Below, piece after piece: positions 55,519 to 64,000 of a DNA stretch of 64,000 nt. Numbering within the stretch: position 1 is the stretch's first letter; the number at the start of each line of letters is the position of its first letter. Under the pieces are notes generated by a model that was not told where the DNA came from, made no database searches, and saw only the letters and a program-made list of their open reading frames with translations. This DNA is from Methylococcaceae bacterium (GTDB taxonomy: Bacteria; Pseudomonadota; Gammaproteobacteria; Methylococcales; Methylomonadaceae): assembly GCA_016715325.1 (NCBI GenBank), contig JADKAL010000004.1, positions 124,001 through 188,000 on the forward strand. The letters are read 5' to 3'. The translations under genes were made by a program, and so were the position numbers.

Positions 55519-56634
55519 TTGCAGACGCCTTCGAATGAAGCGATGGTTTTTTACTGTCGTTACATCATTTTCTTTTTTTGCCTGACTTTATCTGGCATAA
55601 CAATAGCTTCCGGCCATATGAGCCATCATAAGACGTCCGATCCGTGGGACGTAGGCGGTGATCTGTTAATTTTCCCCGACGTTACAGTTATCAGCCGTTT
55701 CGACCAAGAACCTACTCGTAAACTTGCTTATACCGAGGTTATCCCTGAGCTGAATCTTTTTTATACAAGCAACTACCGGAATTTCCGTTTTTTAGGAGAG
55801 TTCCTGCTTAGCACGAAATCGCACAATATGGAGCGGCTTCAATTCGGTTTGAACTTGGGAGAATCCAGTCTCTGGTTGGGCCGTTTTCATAGCCCGATCG
55901 GCTATTGGAATATGCAATATCATCATGCGGCGATTTTACAAACGACGGTGACTCGACCCAGCATCATGACGTTTGAAACCTACGGCGGGATTATTCCGAA
56001 TCACTTAACAGGTTTATTATTCGAAGGCATCCACGAATTCAACGGCGCCGGACTTTACTACACGCTTGGTGCCGGCGCCGGTCCCGATATAACCAACAGA
56101 TTAAGCCCGTTTAATATTTTCGAGCCGGAAGGATCGCATCGACCCGGCGTTGCTTTTCGTTTAGGTTATCAACCGGTGAGTTACGGCGCCGACGAATTTG
56201 GAATTTCCGGCGCTTATACCGAATTACCCGGTAATAAAATCAATGTTAGCCAAATAAAACAATTCGTTGGCAATCTATACGGTAGTTGGCAACTGGATGA
56301 TTTCCATTTTTTGAGCGAAGTCACTTATGTTAATAACCGGCTTGATTATTACGGGGGCGGTAGCACATCCAACGATTTTGTGAACGCTTATAGCCAGTTG
56401 GCATGGGATGTTAATCCGGATTGGACGGTTTACGGACGCATCGAAGGGACTTTAGGGAGTCGTAACGATCCTTATCTCGCACTGTTCCCTAAATATGTCG
56501 AAGACCGGTTTCTGGGCGGCGTTCGCTATAATTTGAATCGCAATATGGCATTAAAGCTTGAAGCGTCTAAAGACCATTTGCGCGAAGACCATTTCGGTCA
56601 AGTCATGTTTCAATGGAGCGCTGTATTTCCATGA
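55519..56634 (+). CDS. Outer-membrane beta-barrel (porin-like) protein
   Basis: 371 residues. Near the N-terminus is a signal (IIFFFCLTLSGITIASG) followed by a His-rich stretch (HMSHHKTSDPW). The rest alternates hydrophobic and polar residues in Gly/Tyr-rich strands (LQFGLNLGESSLWLGRFHSPIGYW, NMALKLEASKDHLREDHFGQ) and ends QWSAVFP. A TTG at 55519 starts the frame; ATG at 55543 (MVFYCRY) is equally possible, with AAGGAG upstream. It overlaps the next gene by 4 bp. Role inferred: a channel or structural barrel working with the PstS-like protein and kinase downstream. Confidence 0.7.
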   Translation: MQTPSNEAMVFYCRYIIFFFCLTLSGITIASGHMSHHKTSDPWDVGGDLLIFPDVTVISRFDQEPTRKLAYTEVIPELNLFYTSNYRNFRFLGEFLLSTKSHNMERLQFGLNLGESSLWLGRFHSPIGYWNMQYHHAAILQTTVTRPSIMTFETYGGIIPNHLTGLLFEGIHEFNGAGLYYTLGAGAGPDITNRLSPFNIFEPEGSHRPGVAFRLGYQPVSYGADEFGISGAYTELPGNKINVSQIKQFVGNLYGSWQLDDFHFLSEVTYVNNRLDYYGGGSTSNDFVNAYSQLAWDVNPDWTVYGRIEGTLGSRNDPYLALFPKYVEDRFLGGVRYNLNRNMALKLEASKDHLREDHFGQVMFQWSAVFP

Positions 56635-57089
56635 TAGTGAGACGCTTCGGTTGGTTATTCGTATTATTCGTACTGCTTGAGTCAAGCAATCTAAGTGCCG
56701 ATACGACCCGTACACTGGTCTTAGCCACCGGCGCGAACTCCAAAGTACCTGCCCTTTCCATACAAGAAGCTCGTAAATTATTTTTAGGCGTTCCGTTGGT
56801 CAAGGAGGGTGAAAACCCGGTTGCTATATTGAATACCAGCGATCCATTGGCTTTTCAGATATTTCTGCAAAAAATTGCTTTTATGTCGGAGCATACTTAT
56901 GAAGCCCAAACCATGTCGGTCGTCTTTCGCTTAGGCGGTAAAAGACCGGAAAACTACAGCGATCTAAACGCGTTAATCGATGCGCTGTTACAAACGCCGG
57001 GAGCGGTAACCTATCTTTGGGAAGACCAAATCCGTTCGAATCAAGGGCTAAAATCAGTCGGTGTATTATGGCAAGGTTCGCCCGAGTAA
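56631..57089 (+). CDS. Periplasmic PstS-like (PBP-like) small protein
   Basis: 152 residues from ATG 56631, which overlaps the barrel-gene stop (ATGA). A signal peptide (GWLFVLFVLLESSNLSA) leads to a domain like phosphate/oxyanion-binding proteins: LSIQEARKLFLGVPLVKEG, LAFQIFLQKIAFM and GAVTYLWEDQI. It covers roughly half of a PstS domain, a form known beside two-component sensors. It overlaps the kinase gene by 22 bp, so it is likely a ligand-binding partner of the kinase. Confidence 0.78.
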   Translation: MIVRRFGWLFVLFVLLESSNLSADTTRTLVLATGANSKVPALSIQEARKLFLGVPLVKEGENPVAILNTSDPLAFQIFLQKIAFMSEHTYEAQTMSVVFRLGGKRPENYSDLNALIDALLQTPGAVTYLWEDQIRSNQGLKSVGVLWQGSPE

Positions 57090-59736
57090 GGCGGTTTTTT
57101 CGGAGTTTTAACGGCCGGATGATTATCGTCATCGTCGGCATTCACTTAATGTTAGCGCCTATTTTGTTATTCGGTATTTACCGGGTCATCAAACCAAGCC
57201 TCGAAGCGCAATTTGTCAACAGTGTCCGTTCGGATGCCTTGTTGTTCGCAAATTTGGTCACTCCCAGACTCGATTCGGCAAAAACCGCCGATCTCCAGAG
57301 CTTATTAGGCGAGTTCTTGTTGAACGGACGGCTGGCGTACGCCGAAATCGTTACGCCTCAAGGAAGTATTAATGCCGATATCCCACTCAATGCACAGCAG
57401 GCATTTAAAGAAGATTTTTTCTTCGGCGAACACGGCGATAATATTTATTTTCTCGCCGTACCGCTAACCAACTCTGAAAACGGTGCGGCGGGAACCTTAA
57501 AATTGGGTTATGACGAACGTGAAACCGAACACGATATCGTTTCGCTTTATCAGCGCAGTTTATATTTTATGGCCATCTACATGGGCCTCACGTTATTAAT
57601 CGTAGGCTTTTTCGGCCGTAAACTGGTACGCCCGCTCGAACAACTGCGCGATGAAGCGGAGCAGATAGCCGCTGGAAATCATACCCGCCAATTCAGTCTC
57701 GATACCAAAATATCCGAAGTGTCGGCGCTAACCGAACATCTGGAGATTATGCGCAGGGCCTTACTTTCTGCTCGCGATGCGGCGATGCAAGCCGATAGTG
57801 CGAAAAGCGAGTTTTTAGCGAATATGAGCCATGAAATTCGAACCCCATGTACGGTATTATGGGTATGGTAGGATTAGCTTTACGCACAGAGCTGACAACC
57901 CAGCAGCGCGAATTTCTTGAAATGGCTAGCAGTTCTGCCGACGCCCTGTTACGAATCGTTAACGATATTCTCGATTTTTCAAAGATTGAGGCGCATAAAT
58001 TCGAACTCGACCACGCACCCTTTAAGCTGAGGGAAAGTCTCGGCGACACGCTGAAATTGCTATCGGGACAAGTTCACGATAAGGCATTGGAATTGATTTT
58101 CCGCGTCGACCCGGCAACGCCGGATAATTTAATCGGTGACTCAGGCCGATTAAACCAGATTATTATCAATTTATTGAATAACGCCATTAAATTCACTTCA
58201 AAAGGCGAGATTGTTTTACAAGTAAAGCAAGAGTCGTCAATGAACGACCGAGTTTGCTTGTTAATCTCCGTCAGCGATACCGGAATCGGCATCCCGCCGG
58301 AAAAACAGCAACTTATTTTCGATGCTTTCGCCCAAATCGATGCGTCATCGACCCGTCAATTCGGCGGCACAGGCCTAGGGCTGTCGATTTCATCTCGCCT
58401 TGTCGAATTGATGGGCGGACGAATCTGGCTGGAAAGCGAGGTCGGCAAGGGAAGTACGTTTTTCTTCACCGTCTGTTTCGATCTGCATACGAATTACGAA
58501 CCGGATACCGCACCGGCGCCGTTTATCGACGTAAAAGGCCTGCCTGTTCTGGTCGTGGACGATAACCCGATCAATTTAAGGGTATTCGACGAAATATTAC
58601 ACCACTGGGGCATGATCCCTACCTTGGTCGATAACGGTGAAGCGGCTATTAAAGCATTACAAGCTAAATCGGAAGCGGGGCAGACTTTCTCGCTCATTTT
58701 GCTTGACGCCATGATGCCGACAATGGACGGCTTCATGGTTGCTCAACTGATTCGCGCAGATCACCGGATTAAGCCCACAACCGTCATGATGTTATCCTCA
58801 GCCGACCGCCCGGACGATTTCGAGCGATGCCGTAAACTCGGTATCGATCTCTATGTCAGAAAACCGGTGAAGCATTCCGAGCTTTGGTCCGCTATACAAT
58901 CGGCGTTGGGTAAAGCGGCGGCAAGTACCGATCATAAAGTCGTAGCTGATTTACAGCCGTGTCAAGCTTTAAAAATTTTACTGGCGGAAGATAATCCCGT
59001 TAACAGACATATGGCTGTCGTATTACTGGAGGAACGCGGTCATACGGTAGACGTGGCTAACGACGGCCAAGAAGTACTCGATTTACTAGCACGCGCCGAT
59101 TTCGACCTTATTCTGATGGATATACAAATGCCGATCATGGACGGTTTTCAAGCTACTAAAGCCATTCGCGAAAAAGAACTTGGGACGGATAATCATATTC
59201 GAATCATTGCCATGACAGCGCATGCTCTCAAAGGCGATAAGGAACGTTGTTTAGCGGCCGGCATGGACGGCTACATCGCTAAACCTGTTAAAGAGGAAGA
59301 ACTTTTGAGAACGGTAGAAAACTGCCGTGGTATTGAAGAGAAAAAAAATCCTGTGGAAAGTACTCCCGAAAGCGAAACGATAGCGCCATTGTTAAACTGG
59401 CAAGAAGCCTTGGATCGTGTGAGAGGAAGGCAAAAACTTTTATTTAAGATGATCGAACTCTTCCAGGAACAAGCTCCTACATTAATAAGCGAAATTAATG
59501 AAGCGTTGCTCAAACAAGATGCCGATCAATTAAGACGATCGGCCCATACTTTAAAAAGTTCAGCCAATAGCATTGGCGCCTTTGCAATGGCCGAAATAGC
59601 CGAAATGCTTGAACTCAACGGTCAACACGCCGATTTTATCGAAGCCGATAAAAACTATTCCGTACTCTATAAAGCCAATAACGATCTTGAACCGGTTATT
59701 CAACGTTATCTAGCCGACAGCAAAGAAATCGAATAA
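57068..59736 (+). CDS. Hybrid sensor kinase, HAMP-HisKA-HATPase-REC-REC-Hpt, frameshifted
   Basis: About 890 residues. Membrane helices at ~18-38 and ~175-195 enclose a periplasmic domain, then HAMP, HisKA, HATPase (NLLNNAIKFTSKGEI, DTGIGIPPEKQ, GGTGLGLSISSRL), two receivers (Asp in LILLDAMMPTMDG and LILMDIQMPIMDG) and an Hpt (RRSAHTLKSSANSIGAF). The frame breaks in the H-box at the C-run 57843-57846: one added C gives MSHEIRTPMYGIMGM, the canonical sequence. As printed, the kinase core is severed from its input domain. Unorthodox phosphorelay architecture. Confidence 0.88.
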
Positions 59737-59770
59737 CGCAACGCAGAAATTAAGTTAATTCGCCTCAAAA

Positions 59771-61548
59771 ATGACTAATCCCAACGCAAAAAAGCCGATT
59801 GTCCTCATGGTGGACGATAACCCCATCAATTTAATCGAATTGTCGGATTTCCTCGATGAAGCCGGTTTTGAAGTCATCAGTGCCGAAAGCGGGGCTGCCG
59901 CCATTGAGCAAGCCCAAGCGTACCACCCCGATCTTATTTTATTGGATGTGTTGATGCCGGACATGGACGGTTTTACAACCTGCCAAAAACTCAAGACGAC
60001 AACGTCGACAGCCGATATCCCGGTCTTGTTTATGACGGCGCTAACGGATACCGCCGATAAGGTAAAAGGATTTCTGACCGGCGCAGTGGATTACATTACC
60101 AAACCGTTTCAATATGAAGAAGTCATCGCCCGCGTTCGAACACATTTGACCTTGCAACGGCTCAAACTTGAATTGCTCGAAAAGAGCAACGGCTGTCCAG
60201 GATTTTTGAAAATGCGATGGACGCCATACTGACATTGAATAACACCGGACAGATTACGCTTTTCAATGCCGCGGCGGAACAAATGTTCCATTGCCGCAGC
60301 ATTGAGGTCATCAATACACCGGTCGACCGATTTTTGTCTCCCGAACTTAATATTACATTAACCGGCTTCAGAAGCGGCACCCCTCCGGAACAAGCAATTT
60401 GGATTCCCGAAAGCATGAGCGCGATTCGCGCCGACGGCACAGTCTTCCCCATTGAAGCCACGGTCTCAAAAGTCGACGCAAGCGGCGAAAAATTTTACAT
60501 CCTGATCTTGCGGGATTTAAACGAACGCAAAGCTCGCCAGCAGGCCGAAGCCGAATGTAATACTTTACGGGAAATAAACGACTATCTTCAGGAAGAAGTC
60601 GTCGCTAATTTTCACGGCGAAGAACTAATCGGCGTTTCCAAGAGCTTATTTTCGGCGATGAATTTGGTAAAACAAGTCGCAGGCACCGAAGCCACGGTAC
60701 TCATCACCGGCGAAACCGGTACGGGCAAGGAATTGATAGCCCGGTCTATTCATAATCTGAGCCAGCGAAAAGATAAAACCTTAGTTAAACTCAATTGTGC
60801 AACCATTCCCGAAAACCTAGCCGAAAGCGAATTGTTCGGACATGAAAAAGGTTCGTTTACCGGCGCCATAGCCCGCAAACTCGGTCGATTTGAATTAGCA
60901 AACGGCGGCACCTTATTTCTGGATGAAATAGGTGAGTTATCCCTCGATATTCAAGCGAAATTGCTTCGGGTGCTGCAAGAGGGCGAATTCGAACGCGTGG
61001 GCGGTACGCAAACGATCCGTTGCGATGTGCGAGTTATTGCCGCAACGCATCGCGACCTCGCTCAAATGTCGCAGCAAGGAAAGTTTCGTGCAGATTTATT
61101 TTACCGGCTCAATGTATTTCCTATCGCTGTTCCCCCGTTACGAGAACGGAGAGAAGATATTCCTCATCTCATTCGACATTTCGTAAGTAAATACGCGACG
61201 AAATTCGGGAAGCAGGTTACGGTTATTCCGGATCGAATGATGGTGGAACTGGAAAATTACAACTGGCCGGGCAATATCCGCGAACTTCAACATATTATCG
61301 AACGCGCCGTTATTTTAACCAACGATAATCAACTGGCATCGGTAAGCTGCATCAATTTAACCGGAATCGACCCGCCGGCAGCAACAGCTATTGTTACATT
61401 GGAGGAAGCCGAGCGAACGCATATTCTCAAAGCATTGGATGCTACGGCCTGGAAGATAGCCGGGGACCGAGGAGCCGCGCAGATTTTGGGGGTGCCGTCG
61501 ACAACATTACGGTCGAGAATGGAGAAATTAGGCATTAGGAAATCGTAA
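59771..61548 (+). CDS. REC-PAS-sigma-54 activator with Fis-type HTH, frameshifted
   Basis: About 592 residues. It has a receiver ([15 protein letters not shown], Asp in [13 protein letters not shown]), a coiled linker, a PAS domain ([29 protein letters not shown]), an AAA+ domain with Walker A GETGTGKE, the sigma-54 contact loop GSFTGA, Walker [12 protein letters not shown], the arginine-finger region [10 protein letters not shown], and a Fis-like HTH ([25 protein letters not shown]). The break is at the A-run 60180-60183: one added A gives [21 protein letters not shown]. Likely the output of the kinase 34 bp upstream. Confidence 0.88.
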
Positions 61549-61725
61549 TATAACCTACCGGAACTTTTAATAAACCGTCGTACGAACGCTATTGGTAGTC
61601 ATTATAAAGTAACGCTTTAACGGCTATTTTGTTTCTACAGGTTTAACGAAGTATTTTATAGTGTCTGTATACGTTCAATAGGACCGGCTTTAACTACGTT
61701 GAGTTATCGAATATACGCCTTTACT

Positions 61726-61763
61726 TGTCTATTAGCCTACATAGAATTGTTATTTAACCGACA
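61726..61763 (+). promoter_or_regulatory. Tandem NifA upstream activator sequences
   Basis: TGT-N10-ACA occurs twice: 61726-61741 and 61748-61763. The start points are 22 bp apart, about two helical turns, so NifA dimers would sit on one face of the DNA about 65-105 bp upstream of the -24 element. Confidence 0.75.
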
Positions 61764-61828
61764 ATCTTTACTTTCGAAAATTATTATTTTATCTATATAT
61801 TTCATAAGCATATAAAATATTAATTAAT

Positions 61829-61845
61829 TTGGTACGGTCTGTGCA
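61829..61845 (+). promoter_or_regulatory. Sigma-54 (-24/-12) promoter of nifB
   Basis: TTGGTACGGTCTGTGCA carries GG (61831-61832) and GC (61843-61844) with the invariant 10-bp gap. Deviations from the consensus are T for C in TGGCAC and G for T before TGC. Predicted start about 61856, 24 bp before the nifB ATG. Confidence 0.78.
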
Positions 61846-61879
61846 TATTCCTCATTAAAGAACTAATGAGGTGATATTC

Positions 61880-63370
61880 ATGGAATTACCAGTACTAAAC
61901 GACCAACCCGCAAGCAAGGGCGGCTGCTCCGCCAGTTCCTGCGGAACAACCGATGACCAACTCGATCATCTTACCGATGAAATCCGCGCCAAGGTGCAAA
62001 ATCATCCGTGTTATTCGGAAGATGCGCACCATTATTTCGCCCGAATGCATGTCGCGGTGGCGCCTGCTTGTAACATCCAATGTCATTATTGCAACCGCAA
62101 ATACGATTGCGCGAATGAGTCTCGCCCTGGTGTAGTCTCCGAGCTATTAACTCCAGATCAAGCCGTCAAAAAGACGATGGCGGTCGCTGCAAATATTCCG
62201 CAGATGACGGTATTAGGTATTGCCGGTCCCGGCGATCCGTTGGCTAATCCCGAGCAAACCTTCGAAACCTTCCGTCAGTTAAGCCAGGATGCGCCGGATA
62301 TTAAACTTTGCGTATCTACTAATGGCCTTGCCTTGCCCGCTTCGGTCGAAGAGCTTTCCAAACACAACATCGACCACGTCACCATTACCATTAACTGTGT
62401 CGACCCTGAAGTCGGCGCGAAGATTTATCCGTGGATTTTCTGGGAAAACCGCCGGATTAAAGGTATCGAAGGCGCCAAAATTTTGATCGAGCAACAGCAA
62501 AAAGGCCTGGAGATGCTGGTTGCCAAGGGGATTCTCGTTAAAGTGAATTCGGTGATGATTCCCGGCGTTAACGACAAACATTTGGCTGAAGTCAGCCGAA
62601 TCGTTAAATCCAAAGGCGCATTCTTGCACAATGTAATGCCGCTCATCGCGGAAGCCGAACATGGCACTTTCTACGGTGTGATGGGTCAACGCGGACCGAC
62701 ACCGGACGAGTTGATGGAATTGCAGGATTCCTGCTCCGGCGATATGAACATGATGCGCCATTGCCGCCAATGCCGCGCCGACGCGGTCGGCATGCTCGGT
62801 GAAGATCGTGGCGATGAGTTCACTATGGATAAGATCGAGGATATGGAGATCGACTATCAAGCCGCTATGGAAAAACGTAAGGTCATTCATCAAGCGATTG
62901 AAGCCGAAATGAACTCGAAGCGCGAAGCCAAGTCGGCAACACTTGCAAAACAGGTTGCGGAAGAAAAATTAACCACCCGGCCGGTGTTGATGGCGGTGGC
63001 GACCAGCGGCCAGGGCGTAATCAACGTCCACTTCGGCCATGCCAAGGAATTCCTGATTTACGAAGCCTCGCCGGAAGGCGTGCGCTTTATCAGCCATCGC
63101 AAAACCGATTTGTATTGCGGCGGAGATGAAACCTGCGGCGACGGCGAAAGCGTATTGCAACAAACCATCCGCGCGCTGGCAGGCTGCGAAACCGTATTGT
63201 GTTCGAAAATCGGCTACGAGCCTTGGGAAATGCTGGAGCAAGCGGGAATCATGCCGAATGGCGAACATGCAATGGAACCTATTGAGGAAGCCGTGATGGC
63301 GGTCTACAAGGAAATGGCTAAAGCCGGAAAACTGGATGAGATAAAGCCGGAACAACGCGCGACTGCATAG
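61880..63370 (+). CDS. nifB: NifB, FeMo-cofactor biosynthesis radical SAM protein
   Basis: 496 residues. The radical SAM motif reads CNIQCHYC (CxxxCxxC type) after MHVAVAPA. Additional cysteines are PCYSEDAHHYFARMH and DSCSGDMNMMRHCRQCRADAVG. The C-terminal NifX-like domain (VLMAVATSGQGVINVHFGHAKEFLIYE) is present, giving the long NifB form. NifB makes NifB-co, the core of FeMo-co. ATG 61880 was chosen with GAGGTG before it. Signals for NifA/sigma-54 control lie upstream. Confidence 0.97.
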   Translation: MELPVLNDQPASKGGCSASSCGTTDDQLDHLTDEIRAKVQNHPCYSEDAHHYFARMHVAVAPACNIQCHYCNRKYDCANESRPGVVSELLTPDQAVKKTMAVAANIPQMTVLGIAGPGDPLANPEQTFETFRQLSQDAPDIKLCVSTNGLALPASVEELSKHNIDHVTITINCVDPEVGAKIYPWIFWENRRIKGIEGAKILIEQQQKGLEMLVAKGILVKVNSVMIPGVNDKHLAEVSRIVKSKGAFLHNVMPLIAEAEHGTFYGVMGQRGPTPDELMELQDSCSGDMNMMRHCRQCRADAVGMLGEDRGDEFTMDKIEDMEIDYQAAMEKRKVIHQAIEAEMNSKREAKSATLAKQVAEEKLTTRPVLMAVATSGQGVINVHFGHAKEFLIYEASPEGVRFISHRKTDLYCGGDETCGDGESVLQQTIRALAGCETVLCSKIGYEPWEMLEQAGIMPNGEHAMEPIEEAVMAVYKEMAKAGKLDEIKPEQRATA

Positions 63371-63380
63371 GAGAAATCTG

Positions 63381-63659
63381 ATGGCGCTCAAAATTATCAA
63401 TACTTGCGTTAACTGTTACGCCTGCGAACCTTTATGCCCTAGTCAGGCGATTTATAAAGCGGAAGCGCATTTTCTGATTAATCCCAGAAAATGTACGGAG
63501 TGCGAAGGGGACTTCGAAGAGGCACAATGCGCCAGCATTTGCCCGATTGAAGGCGCAATCTTGGATAAATTCGGTCTAGCGATCAATCCGCCTGGTTCGT
63601 TAACCGGCATTCCGCCGGAACGGATGGCGGAAGTGATGGCTGAATTACAAGCCCATTGA
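63381..63659 (+). CDS. FdxN-like 2[4Fe-4S] ferredoxin
   Basis: 92 residues. N-terminal CVNCYACEPLCP ligates one cluster, and CTECEGDFEEAQCASICP, with the extended spacing between second and third Cys, ligates the second. This nif-type ferredoxin accompanies nifB in many diazotrophs and supplies electrons for NifB or FeMo-co assembly. AGGAGA precedes the start; it is 10 bp after nifB. Confidence 0.92.
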   Translation: MALKIINTCVNCYACEPLCPSQAIYKAEAHFLINPRKCTECEGDFEEAQCASICPIEGAILDKFGLAINPPGSLTGIPPERMAEVMAELQAH

Positions 63660-63664
63660 TTGCC

Positions 63665-64000
63665 ATGACTGTCGTGCATTTCTATGAAAAGCCGGGGTGT
63701 CTGACCAACGCCAAGCAAAAGCAATGGCTGGTGTCGGCAGGCTTAATGCTGATTGTGCATGATTTATTGCAGGAACCCTGGAAAGAAAACCGGCAAAAAT
63801 TGCGGGCCTTTTTCGGCGCCATGCCGGTCAAAGAGTGGTTCAATTCAAGCGCACCGGATATAAAAAACGGCAGTATTAACACTGATGAACTGGATGAAAT
63901 CCAAGCCATTGAGCTGATGGTTAACCAGCCTTTACTCATACGTCGCCCGCTTATCGAGATCGAAAATAAATTCTATGCCGGTTTCGATAGCGAACGCTTG
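63665..64000 (+). CDS. ArsC-like nitrogenase-associated protein, cut by window end
   Basis: The open frame from ATG 63665 runs to the window end (112 codons). It starts TVVHFYEKPGCLTNAKQKQW, the thioredoxin-like ArsC/Spx fold with one active-site Cys, and continues LLQEPWKENRQKLRAFFG, AIELMVNQPLLIRRPLIEI. This is the nitrogenase-associated ArsC family (often named NifO) found after nifB-fdxN. It begins 5 bp after the ferredoxin stop. Confidence 0.88.
   Translation, partial: MTVVHFYEKPGCLTNAKQKQWLVSAGLMLIVHDLLQEPWKENRQKLRAFFGAMPVKEWFNSSAPDIKNGSINTDELDEIQAIELMVNQPLLIRRPLIEIENKFYAGFDSERL

Larger units (their letters stand above)
61549..61879. other. nifB upstream region
   Basis: 331 bp without a gene. 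It carries two NifA upstream activator sequences and a sigma-54 promoter. No terminator for the activator gene was identified. Confidence 0.75.

Noticed and set aside
62279..62893. 204-residue minus-strand frame within nifB
   Set aside because: Antisense shadow of a strongly conserved gene.
1..64000. tRNA or rRNA genes
   Set aside because: No T-loop or acceptor-type consensus sequences were noticed on reading both strands; a dedicated tRNA scan was not possible.

Overview
The window looks like the chromosome of a gammaproteobacterium, most probably a diazotrophic methanotroph of the Methylococcales type. This is an inference: no methane oxidation genes lie here. It rests on gene content (ubiG, yciK-like SDR, lptM-lysA-dapF-DUF484-xerC, hemL, rmuC, nifB with NifA/sigma-54 signals, CopC and HupE-type metal genes) and on the moderate, slightly AT-rich composition. 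No rRNA, tRNA, CRISPR array, prophage or conjugation module was recognised.

Layout. 1-1.9 kb: end of ubiG, an SDR and sufT. 2.1-2.5 kb: a small secreted protein. 2.75-11.4 kb: a co-directional metal-handling block. It holds two HupE/UreJ-type membrane proteins in tandem, the second fused in frame to a complete TonB-dependent receptor, then a thioredoxin-like protein, a Cys-rich BNR/sialidase-like lipoprotein, CopC, an unknown lipoprotein and a second type of HupE with an EF-hand-like loop. 11.5-20.4 kb: a degenerate EAL protein, a DUF898/M48/GNAT/RDD envelope group, a TauE/SafE exporter, an orphan TraF-type S26 peptidase and a frameshifted probable PilZ-like protein. 20.4-26.1 kb: a photobiology cluster with photolyase, DUF1499, DUF523/DUF1722, a YeeZ-like SDR and a MerR/B12 photoreceptor of CarH/LitR type. 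26.1-31.4 kb: DUF882, MarC, a retropepsin-like Zn_protease-family protein, Hsp20 with a sigma-32 promoter, dinB (frameshifted), DUF4389 and DUF2333. 31.6-36 kb: the xerC-DUF484-dapF-orf-lysA-lptM run. 36.2-42.1 kb: CysB-like regulator, TauE/SafE exporter, HypX and small exported proteins. 42.7-47.3 kb: hybrid histidine kinase, LuxR-type response regulator, a decayed IS630 element and a DUF4332 protein. 47.5-50.2 kb: hemL and rmuC. 50.3-55.1 kb: a large RTX protein and a coiled-coil exported protein around a gene-poor palindrome-rich stretch. 55.5-61.5 kb: a sensory cassette (outer-membrane barrel, periplasmic PstS-like protein, hybrid kinase, REC-PAS-sigma-54 activator). 61.9-64 kb: nifB, a 2[4Fe-4S] ferredoxin and an ArsC-like nitrogenase-associated protein cut by the window end.

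Two window-wide themes. First, at least five otherwise well-conserved genes (TonB receptor, DUF523, dinB, hybrid kinase, sigma-54 activator) are each broken once by a single-base indel in a short homopolymer, which points more to consensus sequence error than to gene decay; a sixth gene has a 5-bp tandem duplication and the IS630 transposase has several lesions. Second, a family of short palindromic intergenic elements with related ends (about 7.1, 36.1, 40.6, 42.5 and 44.8 kb, possibly 16.8 kb) is scattered through the window and looks like a REP/MITE family.

How genes may work together (inference): the 2.7-11.4 kb block would bring a metal, plausibly copper or nickel/cobalt, across both membranes; the CarH-like regulator would switch DNA photorepair and oxidative-damage genes with light; the nif genes would be driven by NifA and sigma-54.
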